Shown one piece after another: positions 63,166-64,000 of a stretch of 64,000 nt of DNA. A model generated the notes under the pieces. It saw nothing but the letters and a program-made list of their open reading frames with translations. It was not told where the DNA came from and searched no databases. This DNA is from Ceratopteris richardii (taxonomy: Eukaryota; Streptophyta; Polypodiopsida; Polypodiales; Pteridaceae): assembly GCA_020310875.1 (NCBI GenBank), contig CM035413.1, positions 179,867,364 to 179,931,363 on the forward strand, read 5' to 3'. The number at the start of each line of letters is the position of its first letter. Position 1 is the first letter of the stretch. The position numbers and the translations under genes were made by a program.

Positions 63166-64000
63166 TGGATAATGAAAAACTAGGTGTTTAGCGCTCTAGA
63201 TCGCTCATCAAGAGGTTTAAAATTATTGTAGAACATGAACTTGAATGGCTTGCAGATCTTGGGAACCTTCTTATCCTAGTCTATCTTGCACCACCACTTA
63301 TGGGTGACATCCATATGATCGTAAGTAGCCATCTATATCTTATGCCTATTTTCCATGATATGGCATATTATAAAACATTACTCCTAGTTATTGATCCACT
63401 TCTCAATAGCATCAACAATGTGTGCACTCGTAGATCAATGGTATTATGGTGGATTAAGATCTGTAAGCTTCCACTTAGCCTCTCTCATGGGAATACCTTC
63501 ACTAAGAGCCTCTAGATTCGTTGCTCCTTGGTAGTTCCTTGCTCCATCCTTAGTGCTCCAATAATCATCTTTTTGAGAGCCTCATGAGTGCTCTAACATG
63601 TCTTATAGAGTAGTTTATTAGTTTAGCATTTCATGGCTCATAGATTCTATGGACATTGGTGAGTGCGCTATCATGTGTGTCTTGTTGATTGGGGGAAAAG
63701 GTCTTGAATCGATGTTCCTAAGTGTGTAGAAGTTTTTGTTTTGTTTTTTCTTTTCTTTTTGGGTGTATATATGCGAATCGAAGATATTGTGATATCCATC
63801 ATCTAAGATACTACAATATCAATAATGTGAACCTAAGATACTATGATATTAACAATGTAAACCTAAGATATAGTGGTATCAACATTGAAAACTAGAAACA
63901 CAAATATTCATTAGCCTTTTTAAGAGTGAAGCAAAAAAAAAAAAGAGAATACACTTAAGTAAACTTAAAGAGACTAGGAGTGCATTGGCCGACTATGGAA
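63166..64000. other. Unassigned AT-rich sequence
   Basis: No gene seen. It may be the upstream gag or leader part of the same minus-strand retroelement. It contains three imperfect 30-bp repeats at 63801-63890. Confidence 0.35.
63801..63890. repeat. Three imperfect 30-bp tandem repeats
   Basis: Units start at 63801, 63831 and 63861 with the pattern (A)CCTAAGATACTA...AATGTAA; similarity falls in the third. Confidence 0.7.

Overview
This window comes from a repeat-rich land-plant genome. The evidence is plant-type Ty1/copia retrotransposons (TGGTATCAGAG primer sites for initiator Met-tRNA, 5-bp target duplications, gag-PR-INT-RT-RH order), L1-type LINEs and long microsatellites. I see no host gene, structural RNA or CRISPR array. 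Almost everything is transposable-element sequence in several layers of insertion. The species cannot be read from the sequence; a large non-angiosperm genome (fern, lycophyte, gymnosperm) would fit but is a guess.

Layout. 1-9617: three LINE copies (A, B, C), all minus strand and head to tail. 9618-22345: an old plus-strand copia fragment split by a minus-strand copia (C1, 10188-22111), which is itself split by another copia (C2, 14910-20470). Both insertions have recognisable 5-bp target duplications. 22378-23934: remains of a small non-coding LTR element (family T). 23935-34952: a decayed plus-strand copia (C4) whose gag is split by a young copia (C3, 25346-30963, duplication GATGA). C3 is a sister of C2 in opposite orientation. 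34953-38315: a tandem LTR-internal-LTR-internal-LTR array of family T. 38316-40739: AT-rich sequence and long (CA)n tracts. 40740-61585: seven more minus-strand LINE copies (D to J), separated by (GA)n tracts of up to about 300 bp. 61586-64000: remnants of another copia pol and of a retroelement gag.

The most interesting content is the LINE family. Copies end (sense strand) not in poly(A) but in (CT)n, often preceded by (CTTT)n or (CCCT)n. Seven 5' ends abut a CT tract, and in six of these the tract is the 3' tail of the next upstream copy; in the seventh (F) the tract stands next to a copy that has lost its 3' end. All copies point the same way. This looks like a LINE that inserts into CT microsatellites and renews the target in its own tail, so that arrays grow head to tail. 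The family has four further shared traits: a 3' hairpin with a covarying base pair; ORF1 and ORF2 in one frame separated by a single UAG at the same place in two diverged copies; a coiled-coil, knuckle-less ORF1 resembling vertebrate L1 ORF1p; and a PCNA-box-like motif (QxxIxxFF) near the ORF2 C terminus in seven of eight testable copies.

All copies carry stops, frameshifts or truncations, so none is autonomous as it stands. LINE-H (50308-55178) is the only copy with both ORFs and a complete 3' end. LINE-B has the longest open ORF2 segment (816 codons), and C3 the longest open copia segment (RT-RNase H, 581 codons). Boundaries, frames and motifs were read by eye; divergence figures are rough counts.
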